Position numbers and translations under genes: made by a program
Part shown: piece by piece, positions 51,208-63,189 of the stretch
Layout of the letters: each line of letters begins with the position of its first letter
How positions within the stretch are numbered: the stretch's first letter is position 1
Notes under the pieces: generated by a model
What the model saw: only the letters and a program-made list of their open reading frames with translations
What the model was told of the DNA's origin: nothing
Database searches by the model: none
From: Fagopyrum homotropicum
Taxonomy: Eukaryota > Streptophyta > Magnoliopsida > Caryophyllales > Polygonaceae
Length of the DNA stretch: 64,000 nt
Direction of reading: 5' to 3'
Assembly: GCA_033239125.1 (NCBI GenBank)
Contig: BSWB01000006.1
Span: 30,806,001-30,870,000, forward strand

Positions 51208-52412
51208 TGAGGTTTTCATGATCACTTGCATGATTAGCATTTAGGATAGTTAAATTTTGTCACATGTTTCATTATGTCTTGCATTGTACATACATATTTC
51301 GAAAAATCAAAAAAATTCAGAAAATTTTAAAAATTTTGAGTGCTTCTAAGGCTTGGATATGACCCTAATGATAAATCTTGTCTTGTGGATTGGCTATGGA
51401 TGGTCTTATGTGTTAAATTGACGAATGTATATGTGGACTTGAAGTACTTCTCTTGAATCCCATGAATGATTTGCGATCATGATGTTTGCCTAGAATGGAT
51501 TGAGTATTGAAGGTCGAAATTGCATGCTAGTTCTTGCACACCATGTAGGAATGAATGAGGCAATTCATCTTTCTCTAATTCTCATCTTGATCATGTTGTT
51601 TGAGCACCTCAATTGATATAAATTGACCTCTTTTAACCCATCCGGGACTAGGAGCATGCTAGTGTGTTGAAGTGTGTGAAAAGCAAGTGTGGGGTGAAGT
51701 TGTTGATGAAAGAAATGTCATGAATGAAGTGCTGAAATTGTTGCGAAAGTGTAGCCAAAAATATAGGTTTGGGGACGTTGGCTTAAATGACAAGTAACTC
51801 GGTACACTTCACATAATCGGGTGTTGGTGCCTTGCCAAAGTCAAATAAACCAATAGTCCTAACGAGCTTTGGTATGTGTGCCCGGTGTGGATGCACCTCG
51901 AAAAAATAGAAAAAGCCCGAGGACGGCTAATCACTAAGGTTTCGGCTTTTGTACACCAATGTCATTGTCTCAAAAATAAAAGAAAAGAAAGAAAAGAAAA
52001 TGAAGAAATATATACACTCGAGGGAAGTTGAAAAGAAATGTGAAGTTGTGGTTGTTTAGTTCCTTTCCCGGATTAGCATCACATAGCCTAGAAAACTCCC
52101 GCCTAATCACAATGTTTCTTGGCCTTCTATTTCACAAGTCCTTATGACCTACTTGCATGTGTGTAAGACTAAGTGATTTAGATTGGATATGCTCATGATC
52201 ATCTTGACTTCTTCATCTTTACACTTCATTGCATGCTATCAAGTTAAGTGTAATTGTCTTTCCATGCTTTCATTTATTTGATGCATAATTGCTTGCCCAT
52301 TGCCATGAAACATGACTATGAAGGTGATCCAATATTAGAAGCACAACTCCAAAAGATTTTTCCATTTTTCTGCATACATAAATCATGTCATCTCTTACTC
52401 TATAGTTGGGAA

Positions 52413-52451
52413 TTTGCTCGGGAACGAGCAAACCTTAAGTATGGGGTATTT
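52413..52451 (+). promoter_or_regulatory. Athila-2 polypurine tract with upstream hairpin
   Basis: TTTGCTC (52413-52419), loop GGGAAC, GAGCAAA (52426-52432): perfect 7-bp stem. AAGTATGGGG at 52437-52446, then the 3' LTR at 52452. Confidence 0.7.
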
Positions 52452-54283
52452 TGATAACACGATTTACGACTTAGGTTTAGGTAATCATTTAGATAGATTC
52501 ATCACTCATTCATGCATGGTTTAGCACAAATTCGTGACGTTTGCACTCAAATCACGTATTTTGTCGAGATAGACGTCTACACGGACTTGTGCGTTGATTT
52601 GTAGGTATTTCGGGGGTCTTTTGGACATTAACCGATACATTAGAGGGCCAAGCCTCATGATGGTACACATCCAAAGCTTTGGAGGAGCATAATTGGAGCA
52701 ACAAAGGACACAAAGACCACTATTGGTGCAAGCAATGGGGCAACTCATGGCTAGACGATCATAGCATGTTTCTGCTGAAGAAAATCGGACCAACTAGCAG
52801 CTAAATCGGCCGATTTTCTCCTCCTGGGTCGATTTTTGGGCCTTTGACAGCTTAAGCCACGTGTTCCACGATCTCTTGTCCGGCCTTGCTCTTGGTGGAG
52901 AATATAAGTGGTCCTACAGGTTGTTGTTGAGCATCTCTCCTCTCCCACACTCTCATTCACAGCTCATTGATTTGGAGGCAAGATTGGAGGAGAAGAAAAG
53001 CTCTCAAAGATTGAAGGAAGAAGAAGAACACCATTTTAGGAGTGATAGTGAGGTTTTGAACAACTTTTGAGTGATTTTTGTAATCTTGGCTTGAAGAACT
53101 ATTGCAAGGATTGTTAGGAACGTTTTGAATCTTCATTTAAGAGTTTGTAAGTCTTGCTACAACTTGGAATCAGTTGAGATTTATTGATTTTGCTTGCCTA
53201 TCTTTCATTATCCATCTATGAACACCATGTATGCTTGTTTGATGATTTTGGATCTTGATATGCATACTATTGGCTAGTTTATTGTGATTCCGGAGTGATG
53301 GATTGATGGTTATGGCAAGGACTATGATAGGATGGACTTATATGTTAGTTTAGGATGAATTGATTGAACCAAACTTTAACCAGAGAGGAAAACCGGCCTG
53401 TTCATCAGGTAAATCGGCCGATTTCCCTATGATCCACCCGATTTCCTTCTCTGTTGCTCTTTAAATGATAAATCTGTATGATTGGGGTGTTAGGTTGTTA
53501 AATCCTAGGGTTTATTAAGCCTAATCTAGCTTAGGATCACCTAATGCTATTAACCTAAGTGAGGGAAGAGATCTACCCGATGATTTCCGATCTTAGATAC
53601 CTTAGAAGATGAATTCTAGGTAGTAGTGAGCCTCATAAGCCGCTATTGGATCGAGTGTGCTAGGATTATTGCTTGAGATCTCCCTATTCCGAAACTTACC
53701 CGGTAAGGAGAGGGTTACCCCTTAAGTAGTATCTAGTTTGTGTAGAATTCTTTATTTTAACCCCTTGAGACCTACCCGGTGATAGGAGTTTGATGCGGGA
53801 TAGTGAAGTGAGAGACCTACCCTGTAATTGCTTCCATTAGTGAAACATTCTTTCCCCAACACCGCAATTTGTCCTTAGAACCTTGAGTCCGATGCCATAA
53901 CCGAAAATCTTGACCTCTAGAATCCACTTTTCTCTCTTGATCATACACTCGTGTGTTTTGTGTTACTTGCTTGTTTTGCTAGCTTGAGTTGTTGGTTTGT
54001 TTCGTTATCTTGTTTTATTTGTTATCTTTGCTTGATCGCCACAAAAACTCAACCAAAAATATCTTCATTTTCCTTTCTTTACTTCTTTATCTTCTCTTAT
54101 ATTAGATCCACACTATCTATGACCATTGTTTGACTCGATTTCACCTTAGTTTTTGTGTTCGACCTCGGAATACTATCTCTACTACGAACGTCCCGTACAC
54201 TGCGGGTTCGCTAGGAGTTAGGATAAATATAACGAGTATAAATTTAAAATCGATTGCGTATCACACATATCCTGAGCGTAACA
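52452..54283 (+). repeat. Athila-2 3' LTR
   Basis: 1,832 bp, starts TGATAACACG, ends GAGCGTAACA, followed by the AGGTG duplication at 54284-54288. Small deletions relative to the 5' LTR lie near 53330 and 53878. Confidence 0.95.
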
Positions 54284-54666
54284 AGGTGCTACTGGCTGCT
54301 TCAAAGCAGATTCCTAAGGACAGAATGGTTGATATAGCAGAGGGCTTGGCTATACTTTGGGCAGTGGAGTTGGCCTATGTGCAGGGATGGAATCGTATCG
54401 TATGTGAATCCGATGCGAAGGTTGTGGTTGATTTACTTAACGGAAAACGGACTATCCGGGGACCGTTGGGAGCTGTGATTTCGAAAATACTCTATAAGGC
54501 CTCGAATTTGGAGAAATGCACCTGGTCCTATACGCCGAGAAATCTCAACAAAGCTGCTCATATTATGGCTTCATTTATACCTGAATTCCCGTTGTTTTTT
54601 CAGCATTTTGGTAGCTTTCCTGAACAATTGCAAAATGTACTGATTGCAGATATTGATAACAAGTAA
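54284..54666 (+). pseudogene. LINE ORF2 C-terminus (rest of RNase H)
   Basis: Completes the RNase H domain cut at 43018: the frame resumes after one copy of AGGTG with AEGLAILWAVELA, VCESDAKVVVDLLNG and RNLNKAAHIMAS, and ends at TAA 54664-54666. A 12-A tail and the target duplication follow. The exact join shows that Athila-2 arrived after the LINE. Confidence 0.92.
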
Positions 54667-54705
54667 GGTACTTTGCTTTCAAAAAAAAAAAAGTGAGGTC
54701 CTGAC

Positions 54706-55415
54706 GATGAGAAATTTAGTTTAAAAATAAGTTTGACATATTATGTTTGCTTGATACCTAAAATAATAATTATTTTACAAAAAAAATAAAAGCCTCTAAT
54801 TTTGAACCCAAAGGTATGGTATAAGAAAATATTATACTTTTTTTTGTTCAGTTTCATTTTGGTAGTGTTTTTTTCTTTAATAAAAATATATTTTTAATTA
54901 ATAATATTGATTATTTATAAACCGGATCACACGTTCAAAAATTTTAATAATTTAGCGACCTAAACATAAAGACAAATTTTAATTTATTTCATGCAATATA
55001 TATGAGTTCTTGCTACTACTTAAAGGTTTTATAATTTTGGTGCACGATCGTGATCTAAGAAATATTTTATGTCGTGCTGTTAAACTCAACAATAAGTATA
55101 AATGAAAAAACATTACAAGGGTCGTGCATAAATACATTCACGAATAGCTTATGTATGTGTTACTAAAAAAAATAGAATGAAAGCCGAAAGGAGAAATCGA
55201 AACCCAAAAATTATTGGGTAAAATCACTAACTAAGCCTTTTACCACTATTACTTTATCAAGAATACTCATAGTATAAACTCATTTAGTAAATGTACCTCT
55301 ATTTAACCCAATTTTTTCATCTTGGGAGAATTATATGTAGGGTAAAATTATAGGAGTCTACAAAACAAAAACATATAAAAAAAACTTATTTAACCAAATT
55401 CTTCCAAATTATTTT
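54706..55415. other. AT-rich intergenic, nothing recognised
   Basis: No open frame or repeat boundary could be supported. Confidence 0.45.
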
Positions 55416-55810
55416 CTTTGATACCAAGATGATAAATTTGTAGTCCTTGAATGAAATACAAGCCAAAACACAAGTCTAAAGTTTAAACTTGTACAACATC
55501 CACGACATTATGAAATTGACGATCCTTTTTAGTTAGTATAATAAGTTTCTCGATCACTAAAATGATCAGTTGAAGGTGTAGCGATGTCATGTGAAGTGAT
55601 TTTAAAACTTGAGATTGGGAAGAGGGAGTTTGGGTTGTGTGGCAACTAACAAAGAGAGAGTTTGTGTGGCAACTAAAAAGGTGTAGCCTTTTTAGTGAGT
55701 ATAATAAGTTTCGCGATCATCAAAATGATCGGTTGAAGGTGTAGCGACGGCATGTGAAAAGATTATGATACTTGAGAGTGGGAAAAGGGAGTTTTAGTTG
55801 CTTTTTTAAT
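55416..55810 (-). mobile_element. LTR remnant with Met-type primer site and internal duplication
   Basis: The minus strand at 55416-55426 reads TGGTATCAAAG, one mismatch from the Met-type primer site, next to a candidate LTR end. The LTR-like part contains two copies (offset about 163 bp) of a unit with AGTATAATAAGTTTC and GTTGAAGGTGTAGCGA. Architecture parallels the remnant at 2808-3780. The outer limit is unclear. Confidence 0.4.
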
Positions 55811-56075
55811 TTATGGGGCAAAACGGAACGGATGATGGTGTCGCAATCCTCTTCCTTCTTTCCCCGTAGCTGCGCCGACCTTCAAAAAACCCCCGATTGA
55901 GATTCCGATAGCTACATTGTGCATCCTCTTTCTTCTTCTAAATTACCGTAAGAAGAATACATTTATCTACATTGAACGACATAATTTGCGGATTCTATAA
56001 CGGCTTCACTATCGACTTCTTTGGAAAATGTCGACATCTATACAAGCTTTTACGGATTTGTTAAATAACTGGTGA

Positions 56076-56714
56076 TAGAGTTGGGCATGGGATCAAACTG
56101 GATTGAGGTCGTCCCGCTTATAATTTGCGGGACGGGACGAGATTTACAACTTTTTTTCATCCTGCGCAGGCATTGTCCCACGTGGGACGGGACGGGTCTA
56201 ATCCCGCAAGAATTATGCACTAATTATATTCAACATTTGTACCTGTTTTTTCTCATGTTTAAAGACATAAATGATCAAAAAAAATCTTGATATCGAATTA
56301 CCGATTCAAGAGAGCTACATTAGTAACAAGTACCATCAATATGAGAAGTTTTAGAATATTAACTGAAAATATATAATTAATATTATTGTATAAATGTATA
56401 ACCGTAAAAAAAACAATTAGTGTTAACTACTCTTTTAATATTTTATTACTTTTATAATTCTTATCAATATAAAACTATAATTTGATGGGCAATTTTGGTA
56501 ACTAGACATTTTTGAGAAACTAGAGTAGTAACTAAACTTTTTAATGTTTCAATTAAGTAAATATACCCCAACCTTTTATATTTATTCTCAAACTCTACAC
56601 ACTCTTCTCTCATGGGTACATTTATTAAACACAAAACTAGAAAAAGCCTAGTATGCCAAATTGTTTCTATTATTTATATCTATTATTCATCTACACAATA
56701 TTTTAAAAATATAA

Positions 56715-56753
<39 letters not shown>

Positions 56754-56857
56754 CGGGATGAGAAACTCCCGTCCCGCGTTCCGTTCCGTCCCATCCAGCA
56801 AATTTTTCACGGGACGGGACATGAGAAGGGGTTAACCGGGATTTATGCCCACCCCTA
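56076..56857. mobile_element. Non-autonomous hAT-type element
   Basis: 782 bp. Left end TAGAGTTGGGCATGGGA and right end TGCCCACCCCTA are inverted ends of hAT type. Flanks ACTGGTGA and ACTTGTTA match at 6 of 8, a decayed 8-bp duplication. Subterminal GGGACGGGACG repeats occur at both ends. No transposase. A (TA)n run is near 56723-56752. Confidence 0.65.
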
Positions 56858-56865
56858 ACTTGTTA

Positions 56866-58130
56866 TCTCGGATTTGAATAGTGATATAATTGGACATGCA
56901 TCTATAGATATGAACACATATGCAAATAACGACTAGTTTTCAAGGGATATATTCTAACGGCTACATTTCAACAACGGTATATGAATAAGGACTAGTTTTC
57001 AAAAGATTGCGTTGTTACCTTGGGCTGCATGCGGAGTCAGCATTTGTGGTCTATTTATCCGCGTAAATAGTAAGCTTGTTATTTAATATATTTTTTATAT
57101 TGAGTTATTTGTATTTTTATAAATTATAATTTGGTGTACTATTTTTTATATATACTCAACAGGTACAATACTATTTAATATATTTTTTATATTGGAAACT
57201 ATTTTTCACACTCGTATTTTCTACCCAAAAAGTAAATAATTTTAGGAGCAATGTACAATTGTAATATCTATTTAATTTGTTTTTGAGCATTTTTGTTACG
57301 TAAGACTATTACGCACATAATTGTTTTATATATATAATTTTTTAAAAAATAAACTTTTATCCTAAAAAAATAAATGTGTTTTTTTTATTTTTATAATCAG
57401 GGAAAAAAAAGAACACTGATATCAAAATAAAATAAACTTGTAGTATAAGAAAATAAACAAATTTTTCCTTAATCCTCTCAATAAACAACCTTCTCACCGG
57501 AACCAATATATATAATCCATTTATGTAAAAACTAAAACCAAGACAAAAAATATGAAATTACACTTATGCTTAATCCATAAGATAACAATATTATCCCGCC
57601 TCATAACCCAAAAATATATGCAAATGAAGCACGAGTGTTTTGCTAAATTGATTGTTGTCTTTATTTTATAATAAAAATTCTAAAACAATAGTGGAATTTC
57701 AATTTGAGATATACACGGTATAACCTTATAGGTATAGGTAGGGGCTAACATATGTAGATGGCATGGGTGACTGAAGGCATAGTAGGAGGGGCCACGTGAA
57801 GGAGCACTGATTGCTTTCTAAAATTTTGACAATCATTTTCTCTCTAAGAAGGACAATTATTGATATATTAAGGGGTGTATCTAACATGCCTCTTCTACAC
57901 ATCCTTCACGTACATCTAAACCTGAAAGTTCTTCCCCCTTGATTTGCTTGTATCCATCAATGAAACGTTTTTTCAGACTTTGGGTCAATCTGGTTATTAA
58001 TTTACCTCTCTTTAGTCTCTTATTCAGTGCATTGCTTCTTTGGTCCTGTCAAACTGTTTATCTTATTGCAGTTTGTGTAATACAAAGTATCACCCTTGCG
58101 ATATAAAAATGACCTAGGGTTGCAATACGA
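56866..58130. other. AT-rich intergenic, nothing recognised
   Basis: Very AT-rich. No gene or repeat boundary supported. Confidence 0.45.
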
Positions 58131-58189
58131 GATTTCTAGGCGTACCGGTGATAACCTACAGTAGTCATCACAACTACGCACTTCGCATG

Positions 58190-58735
58190 CGTAGTTGGAG
58201 TGCATCAATTTTTTTTTATTCACTCCAACTGCACAACTATATGAGTTGTTGGAAAAATCTCAACTTGCGTGCGTAGTTCTGGTGATGTATATAGAAAAAT
58301 TACCGGTATGTCTATCAAGCCCCTTGCAAAATATAGTAGATGGGACGGTAATAGATGCAACTCAAAGTCTGTCAAGCTATAAGGTTAAGGATGTCGTACG
58401 ACACACCAAAAAATATTTCAAATTTGATGGCATTGGGTTTTGTCGAACTTTATGTAGGAGTGCATCAACTTTTTTTATTATTCGCTTCAACTGCGCGCAC
58501 CCCATATAAGTAGTTGGAAAAATCTCAACTACGCACGTGGAGTGCGTAGTTGTGGTGACGAATATAGAAAAATCACCGGTATGTCTATCATGACCCTTGC
58601 AATATAGTAAATGGGCCGGATTAGTCAAAGACCGCCAGAGCTATGATTTCAAGAAGGTTAAGGATGGCTTACTACATCAAAAAAAAATGTTTCAATTTGA
58701 TGATAGCGGGTTTTGTCAAACTTTATGCTCCAATA
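58190..58735. repeat. Two-copy tandem duplication, unit about 265-275 bp
   Basis: Both units begin GGAGTGCATCAA (58197 and 58460) and share CCGGTATGTCTATCA, AAGGTTAAGGATG and GGGTTTTGTC. Each contains ACTACGCAC or GCGTAGTTG inverted motifs. Open frames across it are not conserved between copies. Confidence 0.7.
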
Positions 58736-58778
58736 AATTATTCTTCAAGTATATTTATCAAGCCTTTTAAAAAATAAG

Positions 58779-59462
58779 GAAAAATAACCTAAAATAATAC
58801 AAACTATCAACCTTCAACCCAAAATAATACCAATTTTGAAAATTATTGGCAATGATACAAACTATTGATATATTTACCAAAAATAATACGGGTTGTTTTT
58901 TTGGCGAGAATTTCGATTCCGGTGATGACGCGGCGATCAATTTGTACAAGTTATCACATGAAGTAGGATTAAGTGATCTGATGTGGATTTATTTAAAAAA
59001 TAAAAAATAAAAAATGCTTTTATCCAAGCAAAGCCCAATCAACATATAAAATTAAACGTCATATTCTATCAAGTTGCTAACTTAATCTACGTTAACTTAA
59101 ATTAATGTAAAATTGTTTAATTTATGAATCAGAAACACGTAAGAAATAAGGGTTAAAACTTATTACTTTATTACGATTAAAAACAAATCCAACACCTTCC
59201 TTTATCGCTACTCTTTTCTCTGTACACTATCGATTGAACAAATATTTTGATGTTGTAAAAGACGACACGGTTCAATTCAGTTTGTAAACCAGTTTGGTAG
59301 ACAAAATTCAAGGTAAACGATAGTTTTGTTTCACTCTATAAGCCTCCTTTTATCCTTTTCTAAGTATGCCAATTTTAGGGCTTACGGTAGAGTTTGGGGT
59401 ATTATAGTGTTAATCATTTTCAATCTTCTTGATATGTAGGTAAATGCTAAATTTTGTATGCA
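58779..59462 (+). other. Probable 5' end of the MULE
   Basis: The stretch from about 58779 (GGAAAAATAACCTAAAATAA) with repeated AAAATAATAC motifs resembles plant MULE termini. I could not find its inverted partner downstream. A donor/acceptor-like ATATGTAG precedes the first coding ATG. Confidence 0.3.
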
Positions 59463-62063
59463 ATGGATGAAAGTGGTGTTAGTGAACCTCCCAACAACAA
59501 TAGTCTTGAAAGTATGAATCTACAATCAGTCCATAATTTTGTTGATATTGATTGGGATGATTCTGAAGGGTTTGATTACGTGTCTGATGCAAACTGTAAA
59601 AGTGATGCCGATGGATTAGGTTTTCTTGGTAACATGGAATGAGTTGTAAGAGATGGGGAAATTAAAGATGTAATATTTGAAATTGGAGTAGAGGCTTCTG
59701 ATGAGGAGATGAAGGAGGTTCATGCAATTACACGTGAATTGGACTCCTCCGATGAAGAGTATGAAGTTGTAAGAAGAAGAGTTAGGGAATACAAGGTTGA
59801 AATTGTGAAAAGTTTTGAAGAAAACTTAAGTGGATATGAAGATTCTGAAGGGGAAATGCATGTTTTTTTTCAAAATTGAAGAGGATGAGAATGCAAGAAC
59901 AAAGAAGAGAAGAAGAAGCATGATCCTTGTAGAGAACACTGATTGCAAAAATTTGGAATGGCAAGTGGGATTGAGATTTTCCAATATTCCCATATTTAAG
60001 GAAATTGCAACAATGTATGTATTTTGAATGGATATCGCTTAAAGTTTGGCGTGATTGACAAATGTAGGAGAAAGATTGGAATCGTTTGCAAAGAAGGTTG
60101 TCCATTCAAAGTTTATGCACCATGGCATGATAAGGAGGGTTCTTTGCTCGTGAAAAGCCTTAAAAAAGAGCATTGTTGTGTGAGAAATATGAGAAAAAAT
60201 CATCTATCTACATCAAAATGGTTGGCTAAACAATATCTCGCTAGGTTCAAAGTTAACCCTCAATGGTCAACTAGCGAAATGGTTGATAGTGTGAAGAGGA
60301 TGTATGGTGTGATCATTAGCAAGTGGGTTGCATACAAGGCAAAAACAGTCGCGTATACAACGTTACATTGTTCTATGAAGGATCACTATAACAAAATTGG
60401 GAGTTACATTGAGGAGTTGAAAATATCAAATGAAGGAGGTAAATTGTTCTACTTTCTACCTCATCTAGTCCTCCGGTGTTCCAAAGATTTTTTGTACGCT
60501 TTCCGGGGTTGAAAAATGGATTGATTTCTAGGTGTAGGCGATTTATAGGTTAAGATGGCTGTTTTCTCAAAACATTTATGGGTGACATCTTACTTTCTGT
60601 AATAGGGAGGGATGAAAATAATCAAATGTTTTCATTTTGTTGGGTTGTTGTTGAGGAGGAAAATCGAGATAGTTGGGAATGATTTCTAACCAACTTAAAA
60701 CTTGAGCTAGATGGAACGGATGGACAAAGGTGGACATTCATGTCTGATCAACAAAAGGTATATATTTTATCTATAATTTTTTTTAAATCAGTTTATACCT
60801 ATTTGACTGTATATTTATAATCTGATTTTTCTATTTATGTATTCAAAAAATAGGGCCTTCTTGCAGCATCCGCTTCTATTCTTCCAAAGTCTAATCATAG
60901 AAATTGTTCAAGAAATATATATGCCAATTGACATAAATTACACAAAGGAGATGATTTGAAAATGTTGTTTTGGAGGGTTGTTAGATCTTATACTGAATCT
61001 GATTTTAATGAGGCTATGAATGAACTTAGATTGTTGTCTACTCGAGCTGTTGATGACTTCTTACACCAAAATCCTCAAGTGTTATTCAAATCATTCTTCT
61101 CTAGTCATAGGAAGTGTGATGTTGTAGTAAACAACATGGCAGAGATATTTAATGGCTACATATGTTATTGATATGCTTGAGACTATTAGGACTTTACTCA
61201 TTGAAAGAATGGTAAAGAAACATAGCTTGATGGATGGTCAAGGTTTAGATGGTAAAAGTCCTTGAATAAAACTAAAGTTAGAAGAAGAGAAGATCAAAGA
61301 ATGGGATCTACTAGTTACCCCTTCAATGGAGACAATTTTTCAAGTAAGAGAATTTGTAGATGTTTTGAAGGTAGATCTTGAAAATAAGAGTTGCACTTGC
61401 AAGAAGTGAGATATCACAGGCATATCATGTCGTCATGTTGCAACTTGTTGTAAATTTATAAAAGTGGATGTGGAGATTTATGTTCATGAATATTACAAGA
61501 AAGATTGTTATACAAGAGCTTATGATGGACAAATTTGGCCATGTGTGAGTGAAAGATTTTGGCCAAAAAAGAGTTTTCCTCTAGATCCTCCAACAGTTTG
61601 AGTTTTACCTGGATGGCCTAAGAAAAACAAGAGGAAAGACCCTCATGAAGATCCAAAGAAGCCAGAAAAACTAGCCAAACATGGAGCCAAAATGAGTTGT
61701 AGTCTATGCAAGTCAAAAAGTCACAACAAGAGAAGGTGCCCACAAAAAAATGACTCACAATATCCAGTTGAGAAGAGGCCTCGAGGAAGACCTAGAAAAT
61801 ATCTCACTCAAAATTATCAGAATCATGAATCTTTTGGTAATATTTAAGATTTATAACTACATTGTATTATTGAGTTATATCACAGTCAATAAACTATGAA
61901 GTTATTTGTAGGTGAAGACGAGAATACAAATGAAAGAGGGAGAGGAGAAGGAAGGGGAAGGGGAAGGGGTAAATGGGAAAATGGGCAAATGTTTGTTGTA
62001 CATGATACAATTTCGCAGTCTTCTCAACCCTGGTTGATCATCCAAACACCAAGTTATTCTTAA
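59463..62063 (+). pseudogene. MULE (MuDR-type) transposase, degraded
   Basis: Scattered frames, in order: an acidic N-terminus (59463-59640, stop TGA), a MuDR DNA-binding region (60030-60200, with CKEGCPFKVYAPW), and the MULE transposase core around 60545-61170 with the first catalytic Asp in DGCFLKTFMGDILLSVIGRDENNQ. An intron of about 95 bp (60759-60853) has GT-AG borders. Then come a SWIM zinc finger (CTCKKxxITGISCRHV, about 61395-61440), a CCHC knuckle (CSLCKSKSHNKRRC) and an AT-hook (RPRGRPRK). A further exon (61912-62063) adds an Arg-Gly-rich tail. Stops at 60551 (just before the catalytic DG) and 60680, plus frameshifts, kill it. Confidence 0.85.
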
Positions 62064-62200
62064 GCAGTATGAAACTAAGTTGTTGGTGTTGTTTTTGTAC
62101 AAGCTGTTTTTTATGCAGTTTGAAACTAAGTAGTTGGTGCTATTTTTGTACAAGCTGTTTTTTATGCAGTTTGAATTAAATTGTAGGTGTTATTTTTGTT
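62064..62200. repeat. Tandem repeat of about 65 bp after the MULE
   Basis: Roughly three copies of a unit with GTTTGAAACTAAGT, GTTGGTG and TTTTTGTACAAGCTG. Noncoding. Confidence 0.65.
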
Positions 62201-63189
62201 GAAGTTGTTTATGTAGTAGGATGATGAAGTTTGTTAAATTCTGTTGCTTTTTATGTAGTTTGAAACTAAACTATTGGTGCTAGTTTGAAAGTAAATTGTT
62301 ACTTGATTCAGTTTGTTAAATTCTTCTTAGTGCAAATGTTAAAATCATCCAAATTAAGCAAATAAATCAGGAAAAAATAAAATTAGCGTGTTTGACTGTT
62401 AGTTGATTTAGTTTGTTAAATTCTTCCTTTATATTATCCAACAACAAGAGTTTTATTTGAATTTTTTGAAGTTTATGAAACTGTCATGTTTGTTTAACTT
62501 ACAAGTTTGGTTCTTTGTAGCTTCAGTTGGATGTTACTGAACAAAATGATCTTAATCCTACTCTCTTTTTCTTATTTGCCTATTATTTGTTCTTGATCTT
62601 TGAGACTTCAAGGTTGAATTGTCTTGATACGGTTATCATTTGTTACTATTCAATTATATTTCTTTCACTTTAAGGTGTTTAAAACTGCTCCATGCTGAAT
62701 TAGAACATACACGTTAAGTTGCAAAATGAGTATTTTGCTAGAATGGCTTGAAAATGAATATTTTACTTCATTGTCATCTCTGAATTGAATATTGTTATCA
62801 ATCAAAATGCTTGAATGGATTGAAAATGAATATTTTGCTAGTGGGGGATGTCAGATGTGAGGTTCAATCATAAAATAATTTGGTGCTTGAAAGGTGACTT
62901 TGAATTTATTGACAGCACATTTCATCTAATCCAACACAAATTGATCCAAAGAGAGATATAATAAACTCAGCAAAGTCAAGTTCAAATTACAACACAATAG
63001 CCTTAAAAGGTATTTTGTAAACATCAAAGGCTAATTAATATAGATCATATATGTATGATGATTCTTTGATTAGTTTGGGTTTGTAATCGTACCTTGTATG
63101 GTGTATTCTTGCAAGATTCTGCTTGGAAGTGTTACCAACTTGTTGTAGCCAATGCATCCTGTCGAGTTACCGTTGTCAAAGCTCATTGG
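62201..63189. other. AT-rich spacer between MULE and LRR fragment
   Basis: No supported gene. The end near 63100-63189 may already be degraded LRR-gene sequence. Confidence 0.4.

Larger units (their letters stand above)
50608..52451 (+). other. Athila-2 3' noncoding region
   Basis: 1.84 kb with a palindrome at 50911-50924, a hairpin and purine motif near 51174-51207, a block conserved with Athila-1 (about 51785-51890), and the terminal hairpin and purine tract. No extra ORF like that of Athila-1 is present. Confidence 0.75.
43019..54283 (+). mobile_element. Athila-2: complete Athila-type retrotransposon inside the LINE
   Basis: 11,265 bp with LTRs of 1,841 bp (43019-44859) and 1,832 bp (52452-54283), TSD AGGTG, tRNA-Asp primer site, gag, pol and a long 3' noncoding region. 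LTRs differ at roughly 30 positions plus a few indels by eye (about 1.7 percent), so it is older than Athila-1. It lacks the extra ORF after integrase. Gag and pol are in different frames and integrase has a one-base deletion. Confidence 0.95.
38174..54692 (+). mobile_element. L1-type LINE, split by Athila-2
   Basis: A non-LTR retrotransposon bounded by a perfect 13-bp target duplication, with a 12-A tail (54681-54692). It starts only 15 bases before the first ORF1 ATG, so it is 5' truncated. It encodes ORF1 and ORF2 (endonuclease, RT, zinc-binding domain, RNase H). Without Athila-2 and its duplicated target it would be about 5.25 kb. ORF2 has two frameshifts and one stop. Confidence 0.93.
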
